Origin: DASZVB01 sp036272055
GTDB lineage: Bacteria; Myxococcota_A; Polyangia; Polyangiales; Polyangiaceae
DNA length: 64,000 nt
Direction of reading: 5' to 3'
NCBI GenBank assembly: GCA_036272055.1
Contig: DATAZL010000140.1
Coordinates: 62,001-126,000, forward strand
In this document: positions 8,247-16,751 of the stretch, one piece after another
Layout of the letters: each line of letters starts with the position of its first letter
How positions within the stretch are numbered: position 1 is the stretch's first letter
The notes under the pieces: generated by a model
Databases searched by the model: none
Told to the model about the DNA's origin: nothing
What the model saw: only the letters and a program-made list of their open reading frames with translations
Position numbers and translations under genes: made by a program

Positions 8247-8913
8247 AGGCGAGGGCGGTGAGGATCTTCTTCGAGTCCGTCACCCAGCCGAAGATGCCGC
8301 CCTGGGCCTTGATCATGCGGAGACCCATCTCGTGAAATTCGGGGAAGTACGAGCCGCAGCAGTCACCGGGCACGAGACACCGGTAACCCCGGTCGTTCGC
8401 CTCCCGCACCGTGGTGTGCACGCAGACCTCGGTCGTGACGCCGCACACGATGAGGTTCTCGATGCCGCGGTTGTGGAGGATCGACTGCAGATCGGTGGCG
8501 TAGAAGGCGCCCTTGCCGGGCTTGTCGATGACGGGTTCTCCCTCCTTCGGGTAGAGCGCCTTCACGATGTCGTGACCGGCTTCACCGCGAATGAGGATGC
8601 GGCCCATCGGACCTGGAGCGCCGATGCGGACGCTGGGCGCGCCGCGTTCGACCTTCGCCTTCGGCGCGTCGCTCAGATCGGGGCGATGGCCCTCGCGGGT
8701 GTGAATGACGAGCATGCCCTTGCTGCGCGCGCCGGAGAGCAGCGCCTGACACGGCTCGATGGCAGCCGAGAGCAACGAGACGTCGTTCCCGAGCGACTCC
8801 CCGAAGCCGCCCTTCTCGAGAAAGTCGCGCTGCATGTCGATGATGACGACCGCCGTCTTCGCGGGGTCGATCGCGAGGGGAGTAGGCTCGGCCTGAACGG
8901 TTATTGTGCCCAT
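8245..8913 (-). CDS. Isochorismatase-fold cysteine hydrolase, biuret amidohydrolase-like
   Basis: About 222 aa, a complete isochorismatase-like hydrolase. The expected triad is visible: Asp in VVIIDMQRDF (near residue 26), Lys in DKPGKGAFYATD (near 131) and nucleophile Cys in CGVTTEVCVHTT (near 164). The segments GKGAFYATDL, REANDRGYRCLVPGDCC and HEMGLRMIKAQGGIFGW match, by recollection, the biuret amidohydrolase (BiuH) branch rather than nicotinamidases, so the likely reaction is hydrolysis of a urea- or biuret-type amide; the exact substrate is inferred. An in-frame GTG at 8919 would add two residues. No partner genes for s-triazine or urea breakdown lie next to it. Confidence 0.9.
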   Translation of the reverse strand: MGTITVQAEPTPLAIDPAKTAVVIIDMQRDFLEKGGFGESLGNDVSLLSAAIEPCQALLSGARSKGMLVIHTREGHRPDLSDAPKAKVERGAPSVRIGAPGPMGRILIRGEAGHDIVKALYPKEGEPVIDKPGKGAFYATDLQSILHNRGIENLIVCGVTTEVCVHTTVREANDRGYRCLVPGDCCGSYFPEFHEMGLRMIKAQGGIFGWVTDSKKILTALA

Positions 8914-9066
8914 GTTCACGAACGTAGGGGTCGCGCCGTGTCCGCACGTTTTCGCAGTCGTTAAATTGGCAAGTCTCCCGCGCCGGCGCTCACGCGCGAC
9001 GAGTCACGACGCCGAGCGTCGCGTCGAGTGCGCACCGGACGGCATCGGACCGCTCGCGAAATCAGC

Positions 9067-9690
9067 TCAGGGTACGGCGACGCTGCGAAGCTTCTCGACG
9101 ACCGCGGACACTTCGGCGTGTCGCAGCTTGAAGAGAGAGCGATTGGCGACCACGACGCTCGAGATCTGGCAGATCAGCTCGAGCTCGACGAGGCCGTTCT
9201 CTTTCAGCGTCGAACCCGTCTCGACGATGTCGACGATCAGATCGGCGAGACCGACGAGTGGCGCGAGCTCCACCGAGCCCTGCACGAAGATCACCTCGGC
9301 CTGCACACCCTTCGAGGCGAAGTGCTCGGTCGCGATGCGCGTGTACTTCGTCGCCACGCGGGGCACCGCGGGGAGCGACTGCGACGGCACTCCGGCGACG
9401 ACCATCCGGCAGCGCCCGATGCCGAGATCGAGCGGCTGATAGAGGTCGTAACGTCGCTCGAGCAACACGTCGCGACCGACGATGCCCAGATCCGCCGCGC
9501 CGTACTCGACGTACGTCGGCACGTCGTCGGGCTTGAGCAGCAGGAACCTGAGACGCTGATCTTCGGTCTCGCGGATCAGCTTGCGGTCATCGGCAAGGAG
9601 ACTGGACGCAGCGAGTCCCGCTCGCTCGAGCATCGGCACGAGCTGCTTCTGAACCCGGCCCTTGGGGATCGCGACGGTGAGAGGTCTCAT
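9067..9690 (-). CDS. hisG: ATP phosphoribosyltransferase, short form
   Basis: A 207-aa enzyme catalysing the first step of histidine biosynthesis (ATP + PRPP to phosphoribosyl-ATP) in the cytoplasm. Diagnostic features are TVAIPKGR at the N-terminus, DLGIVGRDVL, and the PRPP-binding loop DIVETGSTLKENGL near residue 155. The length fits the short HisG_S form, which lacks the C-terminal regulatory domain and normally works with the HisRS-like subunit HisZ; no hisZ or other his gene is in this window. The ATG at 9690 gives the canonical MRPLTVAIPKG start. It lies 75 bp downstream of the small CxxC-protein gene on the same strand. Confidence 0.96.
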   Translation of the reverse strand: MRPLTVAIPKGRVQKQLVPMLERAGLAASSLLADDRKLIRETEDQRLRFLLLKPDDVPTYVEYGAADLGIVGRDVLLERRYDLYQPLDLGIGRCRMVVAGVPSQSLPAVPRVATKYTRIATEHFASKGVQAEVIFVQGSVELAPLVGLADLIVDIVETGSTLKENGLVELELICQISSVVVANRSLFKLRHAEVSAVVEKLRSVAVP

Positions 9691-9765
9691 GACGGCACTG
9701 ATTCCGCGCGCGGCGCGCGGGAGCGGCGGAGGATACAGCCATCCCCGCGCTCGGGCCGCCCGAAA

Positions 9766-10026
9766 TCAGGCGTGCAGGTCGAGGTTCCTGCCGACGTCGC
9801 CGGTGCCGTTCGCGCGGTTCTTCCCGAGCTCCGGCTTCGTCGGGTCGTCTTTCTGAGGCGGAACGTAGACCTCGCTGCCCGAGAATTCCTTCTTCGGGTG
9901 CGCGGGGTCGACCCCCTTCTTTGCGAGCTCCACGTCGGCGCAATTCCGACAGTAATATCCGTTGACGAGCTCCATCAGGACCGCTGCCGAGGGCCTGAAC
10001 GGCTCGCCCGCGCGAACCTTGAGCAC
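9766..10026 (-). CDS. Small CxxC protein of unknown function
   Basis: About 86 aa if it starts at the GTG at 10026, which shares one base with the TAG stop of the upstream kinase gene; an internal ATG at 9975 would give 69 aa. The protein has one CxxC pair (YYCRNCADVELA), then a charged segment with lysines, prolines and asparagines. It is not recognised; the CxxC could bind zinc as half of a site or act in a redox pair. The coupling to the kinase stop and hisG 75 bp downstream suggest a kinase-smallprotein-hisG transcript. Confidence 0.6.
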   Translation of the reverse strand: MLKVRAGEPFRPSAAVLMELVNGYYCRNCADVELAKKGVDPAHPKKEFSGSEVYVPPQKDDPTKPELGKNRANGTGDVGRNLDLHA

Positions 10027-11701
10027 TATTGCGCAGGCGGGACGTCCGGCGGCGGGGTCGGCGGGAGTTCCGCTGCGGCCGGAGGCGGCGGAGGCACCGC
10101 GGCAGGATTCGCGGTCTTGCCGCCGGGCTTCATCTGCTGGAGCGCCTCGCCGATCGGCTGGAAATTGTTCTGCTGTAGGTACTCTTCGTAGGCGAGCTTG
10201 CGCCGGACGATCTCTTCGGGGGTGAGCTCGTCCTCCGCCTTCTGCGCGTGCACGGCGAGGGGTGCTCGCACCTGCGCGTGGACTCTCCGCGAGGAGTGCC
10301 CGAGGTCGCGCTCTGCGTTCGTGCGAAGGAGCCATTTCGGGAGCGGCGCGGCGTTGGCCGCGGGGTCATCGTGATTCGCCGGCTTCGCTGCGGCCGTGTT
10401 CGTGTCGGGGGCCTTCGCCTGTGCGGCGCCGGGGTCCGACGGCGCCGCCGCTTGCGGCGCGCCTGCGACCTTCGTGTCGGCGGGCGCCGCGTGAGAGGCG
10501 AGCCACGCGCCCGTCCATGCGAGTGGTCGGTACCCGGCGTGCTCCGCGAGACGGATACCGACGACCGCCGAGAGCGGCACGCTGACTCCGACCAGCAACG
10601 CAAAGGCGATGCTCTTCGCGCGGGACGGACGGACACCGGGGATCGCCGTGATCGGCTCGTCGGCGAGCGCGGCGGACGCGACCGGATCCGAGGAACGCTT
10701 CGGCGGCGCGAGCGTGCGGAGCGACGACTGGGTGAGGCTCGCCGGACGCGTCGCCGAGACGGCGCCCGCGACGTATCGCTCGAGGGCCTTCGCGAGCTCG
10801 GCGATGGACGCGAACCTGTTCTCGGGTTTCTTCTCGAGGCAGCAGGCGACGATGTCCTCGATGCCGGAGTCGAGCTCGGGGTTCGCGCTCCGGAGCGGCG
10901 CCGGGGACGCGTTCAGGACGTGAGCGCAGACCTCGGCGACCGAGTCACCGTCGAACGGCAGCACTGGGTGAGCAGCCGATAAAGGACGACGCCGAGGGAC
11001 CAGATATCGGTGCGCTCATCGACCAGCTGCGGCGTGCCGATCTGCTCGGGCGACATGTAGCAAGGCGAGCCCATGTTCTCGAACGGGCCCGTGACGACCT
11101 TCGCGCCGGAACCGTCGAGCCGCTTCGCGAGCCCGAAGTCGACCACCTTCACGATGGGCTTCGCCGGGCCGCCCTGGGAGAGAAACAGGTTCTCCGGCTT
11201 GATGTCGCGATGGACGATCCCTGCGGCGTGCGCCTCGGTCAGCGCCTCGCAGACCTGGAGCACGTAGTCGACGGCTCGCTCCACCGGCAGCGGACCTTCG
11301 CGCTCGACGAGCGCGTCGAGATCGGTCCCCTGCAGGTGCTCCATCACCAGGTAGGGCCGCCCGGACTCGAGCTGCCCGACATCCACCACCTTCACGACGT
11401 GATTGCTCCGGAGCACGGCGGCCGCGCGCGCCTCGTTCAGAAAACGAGCGACGACGGCTTCTTTTCCGGAGAGTGCACGGCGCAGAAATTTGATCGCGAC
11501 CGGCTTGTCGAGTTCCACGTGCCGGCCGAGCCAGACGACACCCATGCCGCCCTCCGCGAGGACGGTGTCGACCGAGTAACGGCCGGCGATGAGCGCGCCA
11601 TGTGCAACCGGCGGCGTGAGCTCGGCGCGGTCCGAGTCCGGGCTCACTGGCTCGAGCTCGACTGGCTGCAAGAGCCCCTCGGCCACTGAGGCGGCAGACA
11701 T
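10026..11701 (-). pseudogene. Ser/Thr protein kinase gene interrupted by a frameshift
   Basis: From the ATG at 11701 the first frame encodes a Hanks kinase: AEGGMG glycine loop, AIKFL lysine, HRDIKPEN catalytic loop, VDFGLAK, MSPEQ and DIWSLGVVLYRLLT, then runs into unrelated residues and stops at 10913. The missing end of the kinase domain (VLPFDGDSVAEVC, then CCLEKKPENRF) continues in another frame from 10964, followed by a transmembrane segment (about 10555-10620) and a Pro/Ala-rich tail ending at 10026. One missing base at the CCC run near 10966-10968 explains everything; restored, the protein would have about 558 aa. It is either a real inactivating mutation or a sequencing error. The downstream half keeps its coding character, which favours a recent event or an error. 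Confidence 0.85.
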
Positions 11702-11866
11702 GCGATTGGTTCCGTACCACGGCAGTCGCGCTGGAAAGAAGTCCGCTGCACGGATTCGGCCCCGAGCTCGAGATATGCGCTACTTACGCAACTCGACGTG
11801 GTTCGCGACGCGTAGCGCCAGTGAAGTACCGGCGCCACCAACGTGTGTGCAAATGTGCGCGATTTT

Positions 11867-12091
11867 TCAGTGCGTATCGCCGTCATCCTCCTTCTCGGGA
11901 GTGGCCTTCTCTTTGAGGTCCTCCGCCTTCTCCTTTGCGTCGTCCTTCAGATCGCTGGCCTTGTCGCTCGCGTCGTCGGCCGCATTGTCGACCGCCTTGC
12001 CGGCCTTCTCGCCAGGCCCCTCTGCGGGCTTGTTCGATCCACCACATCCAGCCAGCACCGCGACCACGCCTATCCACGCTGACAATTTCAT
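11867..12091 (-). CDS. Small charged lipoprotein
   Basis: A 74-aa protein starting MKLSAWIGVVAVLAGCGGS: lipobox LAGC at about residue 16, so it should be exported and lipid-modified. The mature part is a highly charged, Ala/Lys/Asp/Glu-rich amphipathic helix (repeats such as DDASDKASDLKDDAKEKAEDLKE cut to short motifs DKAxDLKDDAKEK), resembling YtxH or late-embryogenesis-like helical proteins in composition only. An upstream in-frame start would add residues in front of the signal peptide, so the ATG at 12091 is preferred. Its function is unknown. Confidence 0.72.
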   Translation of the reverse strand: MKLSAWIGVVAVLAGCGGSNKPAEGPGEKAGKAVDNAADDASDKASDLKDDAKEKAEDLKEKATPEKEDDGDTH

Positions 12092-12391
12092 GCGGGCGCC
12101 GGACGCACGCATCGTACCAGCGTAGCGATGTGGCGATCGGGTACGTCGCTGCCTCGCGAGGACGTCTGCGTGACGTCATCGAGCGCGTGACGACGTTCAC
12201 CCAAGCACACGAAGTGAGCGCCGAGGCATTTCGTCCCGAGCGCTGGGCGGCCGCGACTCCACGCGCATGCCGTTGCACGGGCCGAATTCGCGATCGGTTC
12301 GCCGTTCGAGCGTGGCACGAGGCGTGCACTCGTTCTCGCTGCACTTCCCTTTGCTCGAACGAGCCGCTGCGCCAAGGAGCGCGCCATTCAC
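12092..12391. other. 300-bp divergent intergenic region
   Basis: It lies between a minus-strand small lipoprotein and the plus-strand kinase gene. The only element that stands out is the candidate sigma-54 promoter at 12313-12328. I see no RNA gene and no convincing small gene in it. Confidence 0.6.
12313..12328 (+). promoter_or_regulatory. Candidate sigma-54 promoter
   Basis: TGGCACGAGGCGTGCA matches the -24/-12 consensus TGGCACG-N4-TTGCA with one mismatch; the invariant GG (12314-12315) and GC (12326-12327) are separated by exactly 10 bp. Transcription would start near 12339, about 53 bp ahead of the kinase ATG at 12392. One such match can arise by chance in GC-rich DNA. Confidence 0.45.
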
Positions 12392-13984
12392 ATGATAGCC
12401 CGGCAGCAAGAAGCCACCGAGCATACCGCAGATGAAGCCGCGGGCGGACACAAGCCGCAGGATCTCATCGCCGGTAAGTATCTTCTCCGCTACGTGATCG
12501 GTGTCGGCGGCATGGGCACCGTCTGGGCGGCGATGAACCTCGATCTGGACCTCGAGGTCGCTCTCAAGGTCGTGAACAAGGGGATGTGCTCGGACGAAAC
12601 GCGGGCCAGGCTTGCGACCGAAGCACGCGCAGAAGCCAAGGTGCAGCACCGCGGAATCGTGCGCGTACTCGACCTGGGCGTGACCGACCAGGGCGAACCG
12701 TTCCTGGTGATGGAACGGCTGGAAGGTCGAAGTCTCGGAGAGCTTCTCGATCAGGACGGCCACCTCGAGTCGCGGGACGCGGTCCGCACGATGCTGCCGG
12801 TGCTCGAGGCGCTCGCGTACGCGCACGACCGTGGCGTCGTTCATCGCGACCTGAAGCCGGACAACATCTTCCTGTCCGAGCAGTGCGGGAAGATCCAGCC
12901 GAAGCTCGTGGACTTCGGGATCGCGAAGCTCGGAGGCGTCCCGGTCAACCGGCGGCACACGGGTCGCGGCGCGGTCGTCGGCAGCCCCGGCTACATGGCC
13001 CCCGAGCACGCTCGCGGGGTCGACGTCGATCACAGGGCCGACATCTTCTGCGCGTCACTCGTCCTCTACGAGGCGATCAGCGGCAGGTCGGCGTTCAGAG
13101 GAGACAACTACAACGCGCTCCTCCGCGCGGTGATCGAGCAGGAGCTCGAGCCGATCACGGCGTTCGGCCGTGGAGACGCGGAGCTTTCGCGTATCCTCAC
13201 GAAGGGGCTCCACAAGAATCCCACCCGGCGCCACGCGACGTGCCTCGAGCTGGGCCGCGAGCTCGCGACGTGGCTGATGGCGCAGGGCGACACCGAGGAC
13301 GTCACCGGCGAGCCACTGACGAGCTGGTGGCAACGAACCAGCTCGTCAGGCGTGCGCCGCACGACGAATCCGAACGAAGCTCTGCCGGCCGTATCCGAGA
13401 CTCCGCGCCCCGGGCGGCGCGCCACGGCGAGTCTTCGCGGCGTATCCATCTCGACGGCCGGGGCGCCACCGCCGCGCCGTACCGGGCGTCGGCTCGCGTT
13501 CCTCGCGCTGGCGATCACGGCGTTCGCCGGTGGCATCGCCGCAACGACGGCCTTCGACCTGTTCCCCGGCCAGGCGTCCAGGACGACGGCACGCGCCGCA
13601 ACCGCATCGCTCACGACCCGACAAGCGCCGATGGACCCCGGCGCACCGATCGTCACCCCGGTCGAGCCCGCCGCGGCGACGCCGGCACCCCGTTCGGTCG
13701 CAGAGAACGTTCCGGCGACGCCGGCACCGCGCGCGAACGCCGCTCCCTGGCGCGCGCACACCACCACGTCGTTCCCGGTTCCGAAGGCGCCACCGACGTT
13801 CGTCAGCCTCGAGCAGTCGCGCGCGTTCGCGGGCAACGGCAACATCGCACCGACCCACGTCGACCTGGACCGCGGCGCGGCCCCGGTCGAGCCGACTCCG
13901 CTCAAGCTCCCCGACGATCCGCCGCCGCCTCATCCCGGCCTCCGTGCCAGTAGCGATCCCGATCTGAAGGATCCGTATCCATGA
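12392..13984 (+). CDS. Membrane-anchored Ser/Thr protein kinase
   Basis: A 530-aa Hanks-type kinase. The catalytic domain covers about residues 28-290: GVGGMG loop, VALKVV lysine, HRDLKPDN, VDFGIAK, and SPGYMAPEH in the activation segment. A single hydrophobic segment near residues 367-392 (LAFLALAITAFAGGIAA) predicts a membrane anchor, with a Pro/Ala-rich, probably extracytoplasmic tail to the end. The domain is complete, so the enzyme should be active. Its stop overlaps the next start (ATGA at 13981-13984), coupling it to the PEGA protein and the Cys-rich lipoprotein downstream; the kinase may respond to or control this envelope set. A candidate sigma-54 promoter lies upstream. Confidence 0.94.
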   Translation: MIARQQEATEHTADEAAGGHKPQDLIAGKYLLRYVIGVGGMGTVWAAMNLDLDLEVALKVVNKGMCSDETRARLATEARAEAKVQHRGIVRVLDLGVTDQGEPFLVMERLEGRSLGELLDQDGHLESRDAVRTMLPVLEALAYAHDRGVVHRDLKPDNIFLSEQCGKIQPKLVDFGIAKLGGVPVNRRHTGRGAVVGSPGYMAPEHARGVDVDHRADIFCASLVLYEAISGRSAFRGDNYNALLRAVIEQELEPITAFGRGDAELSRILTKGLHKNPTRRHATCLELGRELATWLMAQGDTEDVTGEPLTSWWQRTSSSGVRRTTNPNEALPAVSETPRPGRRATASLRGVSISTAGAPPPRRTGRRLAFLALAITAFAGGIAATTAFDLFPGQASRTTARAATASLTTRQAPMDPGAPIVTPVEPAAATPAPRSVAENVPATPAPRANAAPWRAHTTTSFPVPKAPPTFVSLEQSRAFAGNGNIAPTHVDLDRGAAPVEPTPLKLPDDPPPPHPGLRASSDPDLKDPYP

Positions 13985-15012
13985 AGACGGGGGTGACGAA
14001 GCGGACGCTGGGCCGGGCGCGAACGGCCGTGATGGCAGGTCTTCTGCTCATCTCTGCCGCGCCGCTGTGTCACGCGGCGAATCCCGGCGAGCCGGTGACG
14101 GCGCGGCAGCGCTACCTCTCCGGAGCGCAGCTGTACTCGCAGGGGAAGTTCTCCGACGCCGTCGATCAGTTCCTCGCGGCGGATCGCATCGCGCCGAGCG
14201 CGGCGCTCTCCTTCGACATCGCGCGCTCCTACGAGAAGCTCGGCGAGACGTCGCTCGCGCTCCGCTGGTACCGCGATTACCTTCACCGTGCCGGCGATCC
14301 TGCCGACGGCGCGAAGGTACGCCGCACCGTTCAGTCACTCGAGCACGAGCTCCAGAACAAGGGCGTGCAACAGATCACGGTGCGGTCCGTCCCTCGCGGC
14401 GCTACCGTTGCGATCGACGGCGAACCCGCGGGCGTCACCCCGCTCACGACGGACATTCCGCCGGGCTCCCACCGTCTCACGGTGAGCTACGAGGGCTACG
14501 ACAAGAGCGAACGCACTCTCACCTTGCCGCCCGACGAGGCCCAGGACGTCGACGTTCGCCTGTCGCGAACCGCGGCATCGACGGCGGTCGCGACGCCGCC
14601 GCCCGCGACGGCACCGGCCGAGACCGCCGCGCCCGCTGCGAGCACGTCACCGCTGCCGGAGTCTCCCGAGATCACGAGGGCGTATTCGCCGACCCTTCGT
14701 ACGCTGGGCATCGTCGGCATGAGCGTCGGCGGAGCCTCGCTCGGGACGTCCCTCGCCTTCGAGTTTCTCCGCAAGAGCTCGGTCGACGACGCGCGCAAGG
14801 AAAAGACCCAGGTCGGTTATGCGTCGAAGCTCGAGGCGGCCAACGACCGGCAGACTGCGTCGCGCGTGCTTCTCGGCGTAGGCGCTGGGCTGGCGGTTAC
14901 GGGCGGCGTCCTCTTCTTCGTCGGCAATTCGAGGAAGACGGAGCACCCGACGGGTATCGCGTTCGGGTGCACTCCGCTCCTCTGTGGCGCGGGGGCATCC
15001 GGGAGGTTCTGA
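13981..15012 (+). CDS. Secreted TPR/PEGA-domain protein
   Basis: A 343-aa exported protein. Residues 1-33 are a signal peptide (cleavage near CHA/A). Residues about 40-105 form one or two TPR-like helices (YLSGAQLYSQGKFSDAVDQF, then SYEKLGETSLALRWY as short motifs). Residues about 130-195 are a PEGA domain (VRSVPRGATVAIDGEPAG followed by the PGSHRLTVSYEGY strand), a cell-surface beta-sandwich. The C-terminal region has two hydrophobic segments (about 235-260 and 295-315). PEGA proteins following kinases are frequent in myxobacteria. The start codon overlaps the kinase stop, and the next gene begins 6 bp after this one ends, supporting one operon. Confidence 0.88.
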   Translation: MKTGVTKRTLGRARTAVMAGLLLISAAPLCHAANPGEPVTARQRYLSGAQLYSQGKFSDAVDQFLAADRIAPSAALSFDIARSYEKLGETSLALRWYRDYLHRAGDPADGAKVRRTVQSLEHELQNKGVQQITVRSVPRGATVAIDGEPAGVTPLTTDIPPGSHRLTVSYEGYDKSERTLTLPPDEAQDVDVRLSRTAASTAVATPPPATAPAETAAPAASTSPLPESPEITRAYSPTLRTLGIVGMSVGGASLGTSLAFEFLRKSSVDDARKEKTQVGYASKLEAANDRQTASRVLLGVGAGLAVTGGVLFFVGNSRKTEHPTGIAFGCTPLLCGAGASGRF

Positions 15013-15018
15013 GCTTCG

Positions 15019-16722
15019 ATGCGCGGGCTTATCTCACGAGCATTCCTTGTTCTGGCCACCTCAGTGGTCGCTTTTTTCGGCTGCGCCAACTCGCTCGACT
15101 CGGACGTCGACGGCAAGCAGTGCGCTACCGGCCACCGGTGTCTCGTCGGCTACTTCTGCAACGTGCCCACGAACACCTGCCTCAGGAACGGCGAAACGTC
15201 GAAGGCCGACGGCGGCGTGACGCGGCCGGTTGCGACGACCCCCGATCCGGGCGAAACGGTGCCGGATCCGGGAGAAACGACGCCGGACCCCGGCGCGACC
15301 GCGCCGGACACCGGAGAGATGCCGCCGGTGACGACGGCGACCGCGCCCGACGCCTCGAGCCCTCCTCCCGACGTGACGCCCACGAAGCCGACCAAGCCGT
15401 CGTCGCCGCCGCCGAACGACGGCGCGTCGAGCAATCCGACCTGCACCAAGGGACTCCTCGCGTGCGGCCTCACCTGCGTCGATGCGACGAAGGACAACGC
15501 AAACTGCGGCGCCTGTGGCAAGTCCTGCGCTCCGGCGATGAACGCGACCGTGGGGTGTCAGGCGAGCCGGTGCGCCGAGACCTGTCTCGCCGGCTACACG
15601 GCGTGCAGCGGCGCCTGCATCGACCTGAAGAGCGATCCCTCCCACTGCGGGGCCTGCGGCACGACGTGCCCGTCGGGGCAGGTCTGCGCTGCCGGCAAGT
15701 GCTCCACGGTGTGCCCGGCCGGGACGACCGAGTGCACCGGCGCCTGCGTCGACCTGAAGTCGAGCTCCGCGCACTGCGGCTCGTGCACCCACGCCTGCGT
15801 GAGCCCGAGCGCCGGCTCGGCGACGTGTTCGGCCGGCGCGTGCAAGAGCGCGTGCCCGACCGGGCTCGTCCTCTGCGGGAATGCGTGCGTGGACGAGAAC
15901 GCCGATCCGACGAACTGCGGCGCCTGCGGCAAGAGCTGCACGGCACCGGCGCTGTCGGTCGCCGTCTGCGCGCGCGGCACCTGTGATTTCAGCTGCAACG
16001 CGGGCCTCACCCGGTGCGGCAGCGCCTGCATCGCGACGAGCATCGACCCGAACAACTGCGGCGCGTGCGGCGTGAAGTGCGGCGCCAACAAGACGTGCTT
16101 CGGCGGCCAGTGCCTCGATCTGTGTCCGATCGGGACGATGTCCTGCGCTGCCGCATGCGTGGACATCACGAGCAACGCCGGAGACTGCGGCGCATGCGGC
16201 ACCGCCTGCCCGGTGCCGACCAACGGCGGAGCCGTCTGCAAGGGGAGCAAGTGCGGCATCACCTGCACCGCGCCGTTCACCGCCTGCGGCAATGCGTGCG
16301 TACGGTTCGACTCCGACCCTGCGAACTGCGGCGCGTGCGGCACGGCGTGCGCCGCCGGAAGGTCGTGCGTCGACGGCGCCTGCACGGTCGTGTGCGGCTC
16401 CGGTCAGACGAACTGTTCAAACGCTTGCGTCGATCTGCAGACCGACGAGAAGAACTGCGGCGCTTGCAGCGCAGAGTGCAGCCCCGTCGCGAACGGGACC
16501 GTCATCTGCACGGGCGGGAGATGCGCGCTCACCTGCAACGCCGGGCTCACCGCCTGCAGCGGGCTCTGCGTCGACACGAAGAGTGACAACGCGCACTGCG
16601 GAGCGTGCACGACGGCGTGCACCGGCACCGCCACCTGCGCCGCCGGGACGTGCACGAGCCCGACACCGCCGCCGCCGCCCCCGTCGAAAGACGCCGGCAC
16701 GCCGACGACCGTGACGCCCTAG
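15019..16722 (+). CDS. Cys-rich lipoprotein with nine Stig1-like modules
   Basis: A 567-aa protein with lipobox AFFGC near residue 22, then a Cys-containing stretch and a Thr/Pro/Asp-rich linker (repeated TPDPGET units). From about residue 140 it carries nine tandem modules of about 45 aa, each with a core like NCGACGxxC followed by spaced cysteines (CGACGKSC, CGACGTTC, CGSCTHAC, CGACGVKC and so on). These resemble the Stig1-like repeats of myxobacterial secreted proteins, often mis-named tryptophan synthase alpha chain. The modules are probably disulfide-bonded or metal-binding; their function is unknown. It is the last gene of the kinase-PEGA run. Confidence 0.88.
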   Translation: MRGLISRAFLVLATSVVAFFGCANSLDSDVDGKQCATGHRCLVGYFCNVPTNTCLRNGETSKADGGVTRPVATTPDPGETVPDPGETTPDPGATAPDTGEMPPVTTATAPDASSPPPDVTPTKPTKPSSPPPNDGASSNPTCTKGLLACGLTCVDATKDNANCGACGKSCAPAMNATVGCQASRCAETCLAGYTACSGACIDLKSDPSHCGACGTTCPSGQVCAAGKCSTVCPAGTTECTGACVDLKSSSAHCGSCTHACVSPSAGSATCSAGACKSACPTGLVLCGNACVDENADPTNCGACGKSCTAPALSVAVCARGTCDFSCNAGLTRCGSACIATSIDPNNCGACGVKCGANKTCFGGQCLDLCPIGTMSCAAACVDITSNAGDCGACGTACPVPTNGGAVCKGSKCGITCTAPFTACGNACVRFDSDPANCGACGTACAAGRSCVDGACTVVCGSGQTNCSNACVDLQTDEKNCGACSAECSPVANGTVICTGGRCALTCNAGLTACSGLCVDTKSDNAHCGACTTACTGTATCAAGTCTSPTPPPPPPSKDAGTPTTVTP

Positions 16723-16751
16723 GAGTCCCCCAGGCAACGCCCGATGGACTT

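Noticed and set aside
7733..8335. Protein-coding frames in the gene-free patch
   Set aside because: They consist of low-complexity Gly/Pro/Arg stretches encoded by hairpins and repeats, without ribosome-binding sites except at 7911.
10913..11701. Programmed frameshift that produces two kinase forms
   Set aside because: No slippery heptamer or downstream structure is evident at the CCC run; the short form would lack the end of the kinase fold. Mutation or sequence error is simpler.
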